This document shows positions 17,428 to 25,722 of a DNA stretch of 51,044 nucleotides, in pieces. Below the pieces are notes generated by a model that saw only the letters and a list, made by a program, of their open reading frames with translations, was not told where the DNA came from and searched no databases. This DNA is from Aurantimonas coralicida (lineage in GTDB: Bacteria; Pseudomonadota; Alphaproteobacteria; Rhizobiales; Rhizobiaceae). Made by a program: the position numbers and the translations under genes. The DNA lies in the NCBI GenBank assembly GCA_011050685.1, contig DRFF01000001.1:1-51044 (forward strand), read 5' to 3'. Every line of letters starts with the position of its first letter. The stretch's first letter is position 1.

Positions 17428-17457
17428 GCCGGGCGGCTCGACCCGCCCGGCCTTTTT
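17428..17457 (+). terminator. Factor-independent terminator between ugpB and ugpA
   Basis: A 9-bp GC stem (GCCGGGCGG at 17428-17436, CCGCCCGGC at 17443-17451) with a six-base loop is followed by CTTTTTC. This is the strongest intrinsic terminator in the window, yet it sits inside the transporter gene set. It should cap most ugpB transcripts and leave ugpAEC to read-through or a promoter of their own. Confidence 0.82.
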
Positions 17458-17503
17458 CATGGGCTTCGCTTCACGTGTGGCCTGATTCGAACCCAGGATC
17501 GCC

Positions 17504-18385
17504 GTGTCGAAAGCCGTGTTCCCCAATAAGTGGCTGCCCTATCTGCTGGTCGCGCCGCAGGTGGCGATCACGCTGGTCTTCTTTTACTGGCCGGCGAGCC
17601 AGGCGCTCTACCAGTCGGTTCTGCACGAGGACCCATTCGGGCTGAAGTCGGAATTCGTCGGACTGGCCAATTTCCAGTCGGTCCTGACGGACCCGGCCTA
17701 TCTCAACGCCATCAAGGTGACGGCGATCTTCAGCATCTCGACCGCGGCGCTGTCGATGTCGCTGGCGCTGCTGCTCGCGACCGCCGCCGAGAAGGTGGTT
17801 CGCGGACGCGGGCTTTACCGCACGATGCTGATCTGGCCCTACGCGGTGGCGCCGGCCGTCGCGGGCCTGTTGTGGATGTTCATGTTCAATCCGGTGATGG
17901 GCACCTTCGCCTACATGCTGCGACGCAACGGTTTCGACTGGAACCCGCTGCTCGACGGCGATCAAGCCATGCTGCTCGTCGTCGTCGCGGCGGCCTGGAA
18001 GCAGATCAGCTACAATTTCCTGTTCTTCGTCGCGGCGCTGCAGTCGATCCCGAAATCGCTGATCGAGGCGGCGGCGATCGACGGCGCCGGATCGACCAAG
18101 CGCTTCTGGACGATCATCTTTCCGCTGATCGCGCCGACGACATTCTTCCTTTTGGTGGTCAACACCGTCTACGCCTTCTTCGATACGTTCGGCATCATCG
18201 ATTCGGTGACCTCCGGCGGCCCGGCGCGAGCGACCGAAACCCTCGTCTACAAGGTCTATGTCGATGGCTTCGTCAATCTGGACCTTGGCAGTTCGGCCGC
18301 CCAGTCGGTGATCTTGATGGCGATCGTCATCGCGCTCACCGCCTTCCAGTTCCGCTATGTGGAGAAGCGGGTGCATTATGCGTGA
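17504..18385 (+). CDS. ugpA: Ugp-like ABC permease, first subunit
   Basis: The 293-residue inner-membrane protein has six predicted helices and the permease EAA loop [15 protein letters not shown], which contacts the ATPase, followed by FPLIAPT. Its similarity to UgpA is clear in the N-terminus ([21 protein letters not shown]) and in the [21 protein letters not shown] segment; E. coli UgpA is 295 residues. The start is GTG at 17504, supported by AGGA five bases upstream. It follows the terminator after ugpB and is followed by ugpE after 18 bases. Confidence 0.9.
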   Translation: MSKAVFPNKWLPYLLVAPQVAITLVFFYWPASQALYQSVLHEDPFGLKSEFVGLANFQSVLTDPAYLNAIKVTAIFSISTAALSMSLALLLATAAEKVVRGRGLYRTMLIWPYAVAPAVAGLLWMFMFNPVMGTFAYMLRRNGFDWNPLLDGDQAMLLVVVAAAWKQISYNFLFFVAALQSIPKSLIEAAAIDGAGSTKRFWTIIFPLIAPTTFFLLVVNTVYAFFDTFGIIDSVTSGGPARATETLVYKVYVDGFVNLDLGSSAAQSVILMAIVIALTAFQFRYVEKRVHYA

Positions 18386-18403
18386 TGCGGCAGTGATACG
18401 GCG

Positions 18404-19252
18404 ATGATCGAGCGTCATTCCATCGGTCGTCCGATCGCGCATGTGATGCTGGTCCTCGGCATCGTGATCGTCGCCTTTCCGATTTACTACACGTTCATGG
18501 CGTCGACGCAGACGCTGCAGGCGATCCTGCGTCCGCCGCTGCCGCTGACGCCGGGCGGCGAATTCGTCGAGAACTATGGTGAGGCGCTGTTCGGTGGCAT
18601 CGGCCGGATCGGCGGCGTCAACGTCTGGACGCTCCTGTTCAACACGACGGTGATGGCGCTCGGCATCGCCATCGGCAAGATCGTCATCTCGATCCTGTCG
18701 GCCTTCGCCATCGTGTTCTTCCGCTTCCGGCTGCGCATGACCTTCTTCTGGCTGATCTTCATCACCTTGATGCTGCCGGTCGAAGTGCGCATCCTGCCGA
18801 CCTACAAGGTGATGGTCGATCTCGGCATGATCGATACCTATGCCGGGCTGATCCTGCCGCTGATCGCCTCGGCGACGGCGACGCTTCTGTTCCGCCAGTT
18901 CTTCATGACGATCCCGTCCGAGCTGGTCGAGGCGGCGCGGGTCGACGCGGCCGGGCCGATGCGGTTCTTCTGGGACATCCTTCTTCCGCTGTCGAAGACC
19001 AACATCGCGGCGCTGTTCGTCATCCTCTTCATCTATGGCTGGACGCAATATCTGTGGCCGCTGCTGGTCACCAACGACAACCAGATGAACACGATCGTCA
19101 TCGCGCTGAGGAAGATGGTGTCCTTCGCCGACGCCGACACGCCCTGGCACCTGGTCATGGTGACGTCGATCCTGGCGATCGTGCCGCCGGTGCTGGTGGT
19201 CGTCCTGATGCAGCGATGGTTCGTGCGCGGCCTCGTCGAAGCGGAGAAATAA
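18404..19252 (+). CDS. ugpE: Ugp-like ABC permease, second subunit
   Basis: The 282-residue permease has six helices and the EAA loop [21 protein letters not shown]. The N-terminal [15 protein letters not shown] and the later [17 protein letters not shown] are typical of UgpE. It forms the membrane channel with UgpA. The ribosome site is weak, so coupling to ugpA is likely. It is followed by ugpC after two bases. Confidence 0.9.
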   Translation: MIERHSIGRPIAHVMLVLGIVIVAFPIYYTFMASTQTLQAILRPPLPLTPGGEFVENYGEALFGGIGRIGGVNVWTLLFNTTVMALGIAIGKIVISILSAFAIVFFRFRLRMTFFWLIFITLMLPVEVRILPTYKVMVDLGMIDTYAGLILPLIASATATLLFRQFFMTIPSELVEAARVDAAGPMRFFWDILLPLSKTNIAALFVILFIYGWTQYLWPLLVTNDNQMNTIVIALRKMVSFADADTPWHLVMVTSILAIVPPVLVVVLMQRWFVRGLVEAEK

Positions 19253-19254
19253 GC

Positions 19255-20328
19255 GTGGCAGGCATCGAACTTTCCGACGTCCGCAAGGTCTATCCCGGCG
19301 GGGTGGAAGCGGTGAAGGGCGTCTCGCTCGACATTCCGGACGGAGAATTCGTCGTGCTGGTCGGCCCGTCCGGCTGCGGGAAATCAACGCTCCTGCGCAT
19401 GGTGGCCGGGCTGGAGACGATCAGCGCCGGCACGATCTCGATCGGCGACCGGATCGTGAACGATCTCGAGCCGGCCGAGCGCGATATCGCCATGGTGTTC
19501 CAGAACTACGCGCTCTATCCGCATATGAGCGTGCGACAGAACCTCGAATACGGCCTGAAAAACCGCAAGATGGCGAAGGCCGAGATCGCCCGCCGGGTCG
19601 ATCAGGCGGCCGGGATTCTCGAAATCGCGCCGCTGCTCAGTCGCAAGCCCGGCCAGCTTTCAGGCGGCCAGCGCCAGCGCGTCGCCATGGGCCGCGCCAT
19701 CGTGCGCGAGCCGGAAGCCTTCCTGTTCGACGAGCCGCTGTCCAATCTCGACGCCAAGCTGCGGGTGCAGATGCGCGCTGAAATCCGCCGGCTGCAGCGC
19801 AAGCTCGCCACCACCAGCCTCTACGTCACCCACGACCAGCTCGAGGCGATGACGCTGGCCGACCGGCTGGTCGTCCTCAATGGCGGGCGGATCGAGCAGG
19901 CGGGCACGCCGATGGACGTCTATGAGCGGCCGGCGACGCTCTTCGTCGCCACCTTCATCGGTTCGCCAGCGATGAATCTGATCCCGGTCGGGGCCGCCGG
20001 CGGCAGCATTGCCGGGCTCACCGGCCTCGACGGCCTGGCGGTTGCTCCGTCCGTCGGCCAGACGCTCGGCATCCGCCCGGAACATATGCGCCTCGTCGAG
20101 GAGACCCAGGCCGCGCCGGGCGAATTGCTCGCCGATTTGACCGTCACCGGCGTCGAGGTTGTCGGCGCCGAGAGCTACGTCTATGGCGCGCTGCCCGACA
20201 AGGGTTCGGAGATCGCCGTGCGCGTGCCGGGCTACTCGCATCTGGAGCCGGGAACAAAGGTTCGCGCGGCCGCGCCGCTCGATGCTCTGCACCGCTTTGA
20301 CAGCGAAAGTGGCCGCCGGCTCGACTGA
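19255..20328 (+). CDS. ugpC: Ugp-like ABC ATPase
   Basis: The 357-residue ATPase powers the importer. It has Walker [10 protein letters not shown] (37-45), Q-loop [13 protein letters not shown] signature LSGGQ (135-139), Walker B AFLFDEP (155-161), H-loop His193 and a C-terminal OB-fold regulatory domain (about 240-357) ending in a HRFD segment. This MalK/UgpC type forms a homodimer on UgpA/UgpE. The start is GTG at 19255, two bases after the ugpE stop; the longer open frame from 19054 merely reads through ugpE in another frame. No glycerophosphodiesterase gene (ugpQ) follows. Confidence 0.9.
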   Translation: MAGIELSDVRKVYPGGVEAVKGVSLDIPDGEFVVLVGPSGCGKSTLLRMVAGLETISAGTISIGDRIVNDLEPAERDIAMVFQNYALYPHMSVRQNLEYGLKNRKMAKAEIARRVDQAAGILEIAPLLSRKPGQLSGGQRQRVAMGRAIVREPEAFLFDEPLSNLDAKLRVQMRAEIRRLQRKLATTSLYVTHDQLEAMTLADRLVVLNGGRIEQAGTPMDVYERPATLFVATFIGSPAMNLIPVGAAGGSIAGLTGLDGLAVAPSVGQTLGIRPEHMRLVEETQAAPGELLADLTVTGVEVVGAESYVYGALPDKGSEIAVRVPGYSHLEPGTKVRAAAPLDALHRFDSESGRRLD

Positions 20329-20403
20329 CGCCGCCGGAATTTTCTCCCCGTCCTCCGCACTGCTGCGACACTGATCCTGTCGAAGCGAGCGCGGGAGCGG
20401 ACG

Positions 20404-21237
20404 ATGGCGGTGAATGGAGACGTGTTGGCGGCTGCGCGCCGCGTCGGAGCTGAGACCGGCGTCGAGGCGACGGTGCTGATCGCCGTCGCCCTGGTCGAAA
20501 CCCGCGCCGTCGCCTTTGCGCGGGTGGGCGAGCGGCGCGAACCACTGATCCGCTTCGAAGGCCATTATTTCGACCGCCTGCTCGCCCCGGCGGACCGACA
20601 GCGGGCGCGCGCCGCAGGCCTCGCTGATCCCCGCGCCGGCCGAATCCGCAATCCGGCCTCGCAGGCGGCGCGCTGGCGGCTGTTCGACAAGGCGGTGGCG
20701 ATCGACGCGGCGGCCGCGGCCCAGTCCGTTTCCTGGGGATTGTGTCAGGTGATGGGCGCCCATTGGAAGCGGCTCGGCTACCGGAGCGCGGAGGCTCTCG
20801 CGGACATGGCCCGCGCGTCGATCGACGGCCAGTTCGAGATCGCGACGCGGTTCCTGAAGCTCGGTGGGCTCGCGCGGCGGCTTGCCGGTGGCGATACCGC
20901 CGGTTTCGCGCGCCGCTACAACGGCCCCGGCTACCGCCGCAACCGCTATGACGAGAAGATCGGGGCGGCGTGGCTGGAGGCGCAACGGCTGCTCTCCGCA
21001 TCATCCGATACGCCGAGCGAACTGCGCCGTGGCGCGCGCGGTGAGGCCGTGCGGCGGTTGCAGGCGGCGCTCGTGGAGCATGGCCAGCGACTGGCCGTCG
21101 ACGGCATCTTCGGTCCCGCCACCGAGACTGCGCTGCAAGCGTTCCAGCGCATTCAGGGCCTTGCGGTCAACGGGATCAGCGATGTGGCGACGCTCCTCCA
21201 ACTGCTTCCGGTGCGTGGTGCTGGAGATTGCCGTTGA
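20404..21237 (+). CDS. N-acetylmuramidase-domain / peptidoglycan-binding protein
   Basis: The 277-residue protein carries an N-terminal N-acetylmuramidase domain (DUF3380-type, residues about 12-185; probable catalytic Glu32 in LVETRAVAF, then LIRFEGHYFDR, SVSWGLCQVMGAHW and RRYNGPGYRRNRY). A PG_binding_1 domain follows at about 208-268 (LRRGARGEAVRRLQAAL, VDGIFGPATETALQAFQ). Such enzymes cut the glycan chain of peptidoglycan and are common as phage endolysins. There is no signal peptide, and no holin or other phage gene nearby, so it is either a domesticated endolysin or exported another way. The ATG at 20404 follows GGGAGCGG. It lies between ugpC and otsB on the same strand. Confidence 0.85.
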   Translation: MAVNGDVLAAARRVGAETGVEATVLIAVALVETRAVAFARVGERREPLIRFEGHYFDRLLAPADRQRARAAGLADPRAGRIRNPASQAARWRLFDKAVAIDAAAAAQSVSWGLCQVMGAHWKRLGYRSAEALADMARASIDGQFEIATRFLKLGGLARRLAGGDTAGFARRYNGPGYRRNRYDEKIGAAWLEAQRLLSASSDTPSELRRGARGEAVRRLQAALVEHGQRLAVDGIFGPATETALQAFQRIQGLAVNGISDVATLLQLLPVRGAGDCR

Positions 21238-21284
21238 GGGAATGTTTGGCTTCGACATTGGGTGGCTCTATGTAACAAGGTGTC

Positions 21285-22010
21285 ATGCAATTGCCTCCTC
21301 CGATCGATCCGCACCGCCACGCCGTTTTCCTCGATTTCGACGGGACCCTCGTCGAATTGGTCGATGATCCGCAGGCGGTCGCGATCGAACCGGCGGGGCT
21401 TGACCGGTTGGAAGTGCTGCAGGGCGAACTCGCCGGAGCGCTTGCCGTCGTCAGCGGTCGCCGGATCGCCGATCTCGACAGGTTTCTGGCGCCGATGCGC
21501 TTTGCGGCCGCCGGCGTCCACGGTCTGGAACGGCGCGTGCGCCCCGACGACGAGGTCGAACGTTTGGCGGGGCCAGAAACCCTCGACGATGTGCGCAAGA
21601 GGCTCGAACAGCCGCTGCGGGACAATCCCCGGTTGAAGCTGGAAGACAAGGGCACCGCGCTGGTCCTGCATTATCGCACGGCGCCGGATCTGAAGGACGT
21701 TGCCGAGCGCGCGATGGCAGAGGCAACGACGGGCCGTCATGACCTTGCCGTCATGAATGGCGACAACATCGTCGAGGTGCATCCGGCCGGCATGGACAAG
21801 GGCAAGGCGCTCGCCGCGATGATGAAGGACCCGCCGTTCGCGGGGCGTATTCCCGTCTATGTCGGGGATGACACCACTGACGAATTCGCGCTCGAACATG
21901 TGCGCGATGCGGGCGGCGTCTCGATCAAGGTCGGCGACAAGCATAGCGTCGCGGAATTCCGGCTGGCCGATGTCGCGGCCGTTCATCGCTGGCTGGCGGC
22001 GTCTGCCTGA
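21285..22010 (+). CDS. otsB: Trehalose-6-phosphate phosphatase
   Basis: The 241-residue HAD-superfamily enzyme removes phosphate from trehalose-6-phosphate to give trehalose, a compatible solute. The HAD motif I FLDFDGTLVE has nucleophile Asp17 and acid/base Asp19. Motif II is VVSGR, followed by the cap region (AGVHGLERRV). Motif IV is YVGDDTTDEFA. It lies 80 bases upstream of otsA, giving an otsBA unit. It follows the muramidase gene after 47 bases. Confidence 0.93.
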   Translation: MQLPPPIDPHRHAVFLDFDGTLVELVDDPQAVAIEPAGLDRLEVLQGELAGALAVVSGRRIADLDRFLAPMRFAAAGVHGLERRVRPDDEVERLAGPETLDDVRKRLEQPLRDNPRLKLEDKGTALVLHYRTAPDLKDVAERAMAEATTGRHDLAVMNGDNIVEVHPAGMDKGKALAAMMKDPPFAGRIPVYVGDDTTDEFALEHVRDAGGVSIKVGDKHSVAEFRLADVAAVHRWLAASA

Positions 22011-22089
22011 CCGCCGGTCTGGACCGGCAGCAGGATCGCAAACGAAGAGACGTCGGTGCAACGCCGGCCTGGACAGGGGAAGGGAGACG

Positions 22090-23481
22090 ATGGCTGAGGG
22101 GCAGCGGCGACTGGTTGCGGTTTCGAACCGCGTCGGACCATTGAATGACGAGGGCAAGGCCGGGGGGCTCGCCGTCGGCCTGTCCGACGCGTTGAGGCGG
22201 CGCGGCGGGCTGTGGTTCGGCTGGAGCGGCGAAACCTCGGACGAGGGCACCTTCAAGGACGCGCAGATCCAAGTTCAGGGTGACGTGTCGATGACGACCA
22301 TCGACATGACCGAGGAGGAACTCGAAGGCTTTTATTACGGCTACGCCAACCGGTCCTTGTGGCCGCTCTTGCACTATCGCCTGGATCTTGCACATTTCGA
22401 CCGCCAGTCCGAACGCGCCTATCGCTCGGTGAACCAGCGCTTCGCGGCACGGCTGGCGCCGCTCGTGACCGATGACGATCTCGTCTGGGTCCACGATTAT
22501 CATTTCTTCTTTCTTGGCTCGGAACTGCGCCAATGCGGGTTTAAGGGCAAGATCGGCTTCTTCCTGCACATTCCGTTCTGCCCGCCGGAAATCTTCACGG
22601 CGCTGCCGGCCAGCCACGATCTCGTCCGCGCCATGCTCGCCTATGACGTGGTCGGCTTCCAGACCGACACCGATCGGCGCAACTTCCTCGCTTTCTGCGT
22701 GCGCGAACTGGGCGGTGAAAAGCTGGAGGGGCACAGGATCAAGGTCGGCGAGCGCGTGGTGAGGGCGGATACCTTTCCAATCGGCATCGACGCGCCGGGC
22801 TTCGAGCGCTTCGCCGTCTCGCCGGAGGCCAGCGAGCATGAAGAGATGGTGCGCGAGATGGTCGGCGATCGGTTGCAGATCGTCGGCGTCGACCGGATGG
22901 ACTATTCCAAGGGGCTGGTCGAGCGCTTTCGCGGCTTCGAGCGGTTGCTGGAGGACTACCCGGAGAATCGCGGCAAGGTGCAGTTCCTGCAAGTGGCGCC
23001 GCTGTCCCGTTCGGAACTCGACGCCTATGTCGAACTGCGCAGTGAGCTCGAAGAACTTGCCGGCCATATCAACGGCCGTTTCGCCACGCTCGACTGGACG
23101 CCGATCCAGATCATGACCCGTGGCTTTAACCGGCGGGCGCTGGCCGGCATCTATCGCGCCGCTCGCGTCTGCCTGGTCACGCCCTTGCGCGACGGCATGA
23201 ACCTCGTTGCCAAGGAATTCGTCGCCGCGCAGGACCCGGACGATCCCGGCGTGCTGGTGCTCTCGCGCTTTGCCGGCGCGCGGGCCGAACTGCCCGATGC
23301 GCTGATCGTCAATCCCTATTCGACCGACGATGTCGCGCGGGCCTTGCAGCAAGCCCTGACGATGCCGTTCGACGAACGCGATCGCCGCTGGAGGGCGATG
23401 CGCGAGGCGGTCTTCGCCGGAACCTCGTCGCATTGGTGCGACGCCTTCCTCGGTGCGCTTGAGAACAGCGAGGAACGCTGA
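22090..23481 (+). CDS. otsA: Trehalose-6-phosphate synthase
   Basis: The 463-residue GT20-family enzyme joins UDP-glucose and glucose-6-phosphate to make trehalose-6-phosphate. N-terminal RLVAVSNRV and [11 protein letters not shown] form part of the sugar-phosphate site; [14 protein letters not shown] and [10 protein letters not shown] follow, and the C-terminal nucleotide-sugar domain has [14 protein letters not shown] and [12 protein letters not shown]. The ATG at 22090 has GGGAG upstream; the frame upstream to 21859 overlaps otsB and lacks similarity. With otsB it supplies trehalose, matching the choline/betaine genes nearby. Confidence 0.94.
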   Translation: MAEGQRRLVAVSNRVGPLNDEGKAGGLAVGLSDALRRRGGLWFGWSGETSDEGTFKDAQIQVQGDVSMTTIDMTEEELEGFYYGYANRSLWPLLHYRLDLAHFDRQSERAYRSVNQRFAARLAPLVTDDDLVWVHDYHFFFLGSELRQCGFKGKIGFFLHIPFCPPEIFTALPASHDLVRAMLAYDVVGFQTDTDRRNFLAFCVRELGGEKLEGHRIKVGERVVRADTFPIGIDAPGFERFAVSPEASEHEEMVREMVGDRLQIVGVDRMDYSKGLVERFRGFERLLEDYPENRGKVQFLQVAPLSRSELDAYVELRSELEELAGHINGRFATLDWTPIQIMTRGFNRRALAGIYRAARVCLVTPLRDGMNLVAKEFVAAQDPDDPGVLVLSRFAGARAELPDALIVNPYSTDDVARALQQALTMPFDERDRRWRAMREAVFAGTSSHWCDAFLGALENSEER

Positions 23482-23502
23482 GGCTTCTTGAAACAGAACG
23501 GT

Positions 23503-23533
23503 GTCGGCGGAGGCTTACAGGCCATCCGCCGAC
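23503..23533. terminator. Stem-loop between otsA and the DsrE-like gene
   Basis: GTCGGCGGA (23503-23511) pairs perfectly with TCCGCCGAC (23525-23533) around 13 bases. It lies between two convergent genes and may act for both, although there is no long T tract. Confidence 0.5.
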
Positions 23534-23544
23534 GTTGGAACGTC

Positions 23545-24009
23545 CTATGGACGGATGTAGGAATAGTCGTCTTCCTGGAGTTCCATGAGGCGAACGACGC
23601 CCGAGGGAACCTCGGTGGCCTCGTCGAGCAAGGGAATCTCCTTGCCTTCCTTCTTGGCCATTCCGGCCCGCGTGTTGCCGCAGGCGGCGAAGGACAGATT
23701 GGCGATTTCCATCGACATCATCTTGATCCGATTGGCGACGGGGGATGTGTCGGAGCGCAGCATGTTCAATCCGGGACCATAGGTAACCACCTCGATGGTC
23801 ACGTCCTCGCCCTTCTCGTCGTAATAGGCCTTGATGTTCTGGACGTTATTCAGCGCCATGTTCATGCGCTGGGGATCGTTCTCGTCGACATGGATCGCGA
23901 CCTTGTGCGGTTCCGCCGCCTGAGCCCCCGTCACGCCGCCCCCAAACGGCGCCGCGAGCATGAAGGCCAGCGCGGCGAGGGCCGCGAAACGCGTCATTGC
24001 AATTTTCAT
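23545..24009 (-). CDS. Secreted DsrE/DsrF-like protein
   Basis: The 154-residue product has a signal peptide (residues 1-32, cleavage near AQA-AEP) and a DsrE-like alpha/beta fold: HKVAIHVDEND, VQNIKAYYDEKG, IEVVTYGPGLNML, and a single Cys110 in NLSFAACGNTR. DsrE-family proteins carry sulfur as Cys persulfide; the position of Cys110 agrees with such a role. The ATG at 24009 follows GGGAGAAG; the 14-codon extension upstream is unlikely. It is divergent from the hydrolase/DUF302 pair and shares with them a promoter region carrying an ATTC-N8-GAAT palindrome. Confidence 0.82.
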   Translation of the reverse strand: MKIAMTRFAALAALAFMLAAPFGGGVTGAQAAEPHKVAIHVDENDPQRMNMALNNVQNIKAYYDEKGEDVTIEVVTYGPGLNMLRSDTSPVANRIKMMSMEIANLSFAACGNTRAGMAKKEGKEIPLLDEATEVPSGVVRLMELQEDDYSYIRP

Positions 24010-24108
24010 TGATACTTCTCCCGTTGCGATTCGATGGAACACGGCTCTCAAATCCGCGCACCGTTTGCGGCGGCAGTGTTGCCGAAGCGATCCTTGATGT
24101 CTACGGTG

Positions 24109-24128
24109 ATATTCATAAATGCGAATAT
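24109..24128. promoter_or_regulatory. ATATTC-N8-GAATAT palindrome, SqrR/BigR-like operator
   Basis: ATATTC (24109-24114) and GAATAT (24123-24128) form a perfect inverted repeat with eight bases between. The ATTC-N8-GAAT core equals the motif described for SqrR/BigR, the ArsR-family repressors that sense sulfane sulfur. It lies 33 bases before the hydrolase start and 100 bases from the DsrE-like start, a good place for shared repression. Confidence 0.65.
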
Positions 24129-24161
24129 GTCGGGTTCACGATGGCGCGACGGGGAGATGTC

Positions 24162-25184
24162 ATGAAGAAAGCGATAGGTGCCGTTAGGGCAGATAGTCTA
24201 TTATCTGTCGTCACCGAGATTTGGCGTGGGGCCGCCGCGTTCGCGCATGGCTGGACAGGCGGCGCGCCCGTCCGACTCTTCGTATCGTGTCTCGCGGCTG
24301 CTGGATTTGCCGTGGTGGCTCTCGGCGTATCGCCCGCGAGCGCCGCGGAGACCGAGACTGTCGAACTCCCCCTCAATGATCTGACGCTGACCGGCGACCT
24401 GGTGCGCCCCGATAATATCGATATGAGCCAACCGGTCGTGCTTCTCGTCCACGGCACCTTCGCGCACAAGAACGTCGAGCTGATCGAGGCGCTGCAGAGC
24501 GCGCTGGCCGAACGCGAGGTCGCCTCGCTCGCCGTCACCCTGTCGCTCGGACAGAATCGGCGGGAAGGTATGTGGGACTGCAATCAGCCCTCGACCCACC
24601 GGCACGAGGACGCGGTGGCGGAAATCAGCGCATGGGTCGACTGGCTCGGAACCGAGGGATACCAGGGGATCGTTCCACTCGGCCACAGTCGAGGCGGCGC
24701 GCAGGTCGCCTTGTGGCTCGCTCGCGCGGGCGAACGTGCCGATATTCCCGCCGCCGTGCTCCTTGCTCCGATGACCGAGGATGAGGGCACTGCGGCCGCG
24801 CGTTACGAGCAGCGCTTCGGTGCGAAGCTTGCGGACGTGCTTGCCGAGGCGACCGCCGCAAAGCCCGACGAGATGCTCGAGGTTCCCGGCCTGGTCTATT
24901 GTTCTGAGACGAAGGCGACGGCGCAATCGATGTTGTCATACCATGCCGAGAATCCAGAACGCGATACGCCGACGCTGCTGACGCAGGGCGTTTCAATGCC
25001 GGTTCTGGTGATCTCCGCCAGCGAAGACGAGGTGGTGACCGATCTGCCGGAGCGGCTGGCGCCCATCGTCGATGGCGCGAAGATTCGCCTGGAGACTGTC
25101 GAAGGGGCCGATCATCTGTTCCTCGACTTCTTCGCCGAGGACGCCGCCGACCTCGTTGCGGAGCACATCGCGGCGCTGCCCTGA
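24162..25184 (+). CDS. Secreted alpha/beta hydrolase of unknown substrate
   Basis: The 340-residue product has a long N-terminal leader with a hydrophobic segment (about 38-58) and a probable cleavage at ASAAE (62), then an alpha/beta hydrolase fold. Visible features are the oxyanion HGTF (97-100), nucleophile elbow GHSRGG with Ser176, acid region SASEDEVV and the catalytic His in GADHLF near the C-terminus. The ATG at 24162 has GGGGAG five bases upstream; another ATG lies at 24141. It is followed by the DUF302 gene after 32 bases, and both are divergent from a DsrE-like gene. The substrate is unknown; the context suggests sulfide or sulfur stress. Confidence 0.78.
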   Translation: MKKAIGAVRADSLLSVVTEIWRGAAAFAHGWTGGAPVRLFVSCLAAAGFAVVALGVSPASAAETETVELPLNDLTLTGDLVRPDNIDMSQPVVLLVHGTFAHKNVELIEALQSALAEREVASLAVTLSLGQNRREGMWDCNQPSTHRHEDAVAEISAWVDWLGTEGYQGIVPLGHSRGGAQVALWLARAGERADIPAAVLLAPMTEDEGTAAARYEQRFGAKLADVLAEATAAKPDEMLEVPGLVYCSETKATAQSMLSYHAENPERDTPTLLTQGVSMPVLVISASEDEVVTDLPERLAPIVDGAKIRLETVEGADHLFLDFFAEDAADLVAEHIAALP

Positions 25185-25216
25185 AAACCCAAGATCTCAA
25201 CCAAAGGAGAGTTGCT

Positions 25217-25708
25217 ATGAAACGGACTGCCATCAAGGGAGGCGCAATCGCGCTTCTGTTCGCCGGTTTCGCCGCCATGCCAGCCACCGCGGCCGAGACT
25301 GTTACCTCCTACGAGACCACTGCGCCGTTCGACGAGGTCCGTCAGGACTTGTCGGACGCGATCGTCAACCGCGGCTATGTCATCGACTACGAGGCGTTCG
25401 TCGGCGATATGCTGGCCCGCACCGGCGCCGACGTCGGAGCTGAGAAGACCATCTTCCAGGACGGTCGCGCCAACATCATGCAGTTCTGCTCCGCCGTTCT
25501 GTCGCGCAAGGCGATGGAAGCGGACGTCATGAACCTTTCGTTCTGCCCATATGGTTTGTTCGTCTATGAAAGCGCAGACGCGACCGGCACCGTGACGGTC
25601 GGTTTCCGCCGCCTCGACGAGAGTGGCTCGGAGGAATCCAAAGCCGCGCTCGGCGAGATCAATGCCGTCCTCGACGAGATCGCCAAGGAGGTTGCCGGCA
25701 CCGAGTAA
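25217..25708 (+). CDS. Secreted DUF302 protein
   Basis: The 163-residue product has a signal peptide (cleavage near ATAAE, residue 26) and a DUF302 domain: repeated beta-strand/helix units beginning SYETTAPFDEVRQDLSDAI, a central IMQFCSAVLSRKAM and LSFCPYGLFVYE. Two Cys residues (in QFCSA and SFCPY) could form a redox or sulfur-binding pair. DUF302 proteins often accompany sulfur-oxidation or sulfide-response genes, and their activity is not established. The start follows AAAGGAGAG. It is the second gene after the hydrolase, probably in one transcript. Confidence 0.82.
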   Translation: MKRTAIKGGAIALLFAGFAAMPATAAETVTSYETTAPFDEVRQDLSDAIVNRGYVIDYEAFVGDMLARTGADVGAEKTIFQDGRANIMQFCSAVLSRKAMEADVMNLSFCPYGLFVYESADATGTVTVGFRRLDESGSEESKAALGEINAVLDEIAKEVAGTE

Positions 25709-25722
25709 TCGGTGGACCGCGT

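Noticed and set aside
17483-17505. tRNA T-arm-like sequence (GGTTCGAATC on the minus strand)
   Set aside because: The surrounding bases do not form a T stem or the other tRNA arms, and the stretch includes the ugpA ribosome site.
17471-19387. 638-codon open frame on the minus strand
   Set aside because: It is antisense to ugpA, ugpE and the start of ugpC, with Arg/Asp/His-rich composition caused by GC-biased codon positions; no family resemblance or ribosome site.
24036-24065. ECF-type (GGAAC...CGTT) stress promoter before the hydrolase
   Set aside because: The spacer is 21 bases, too long for the 16-17 expected of EcfG-type promoters.
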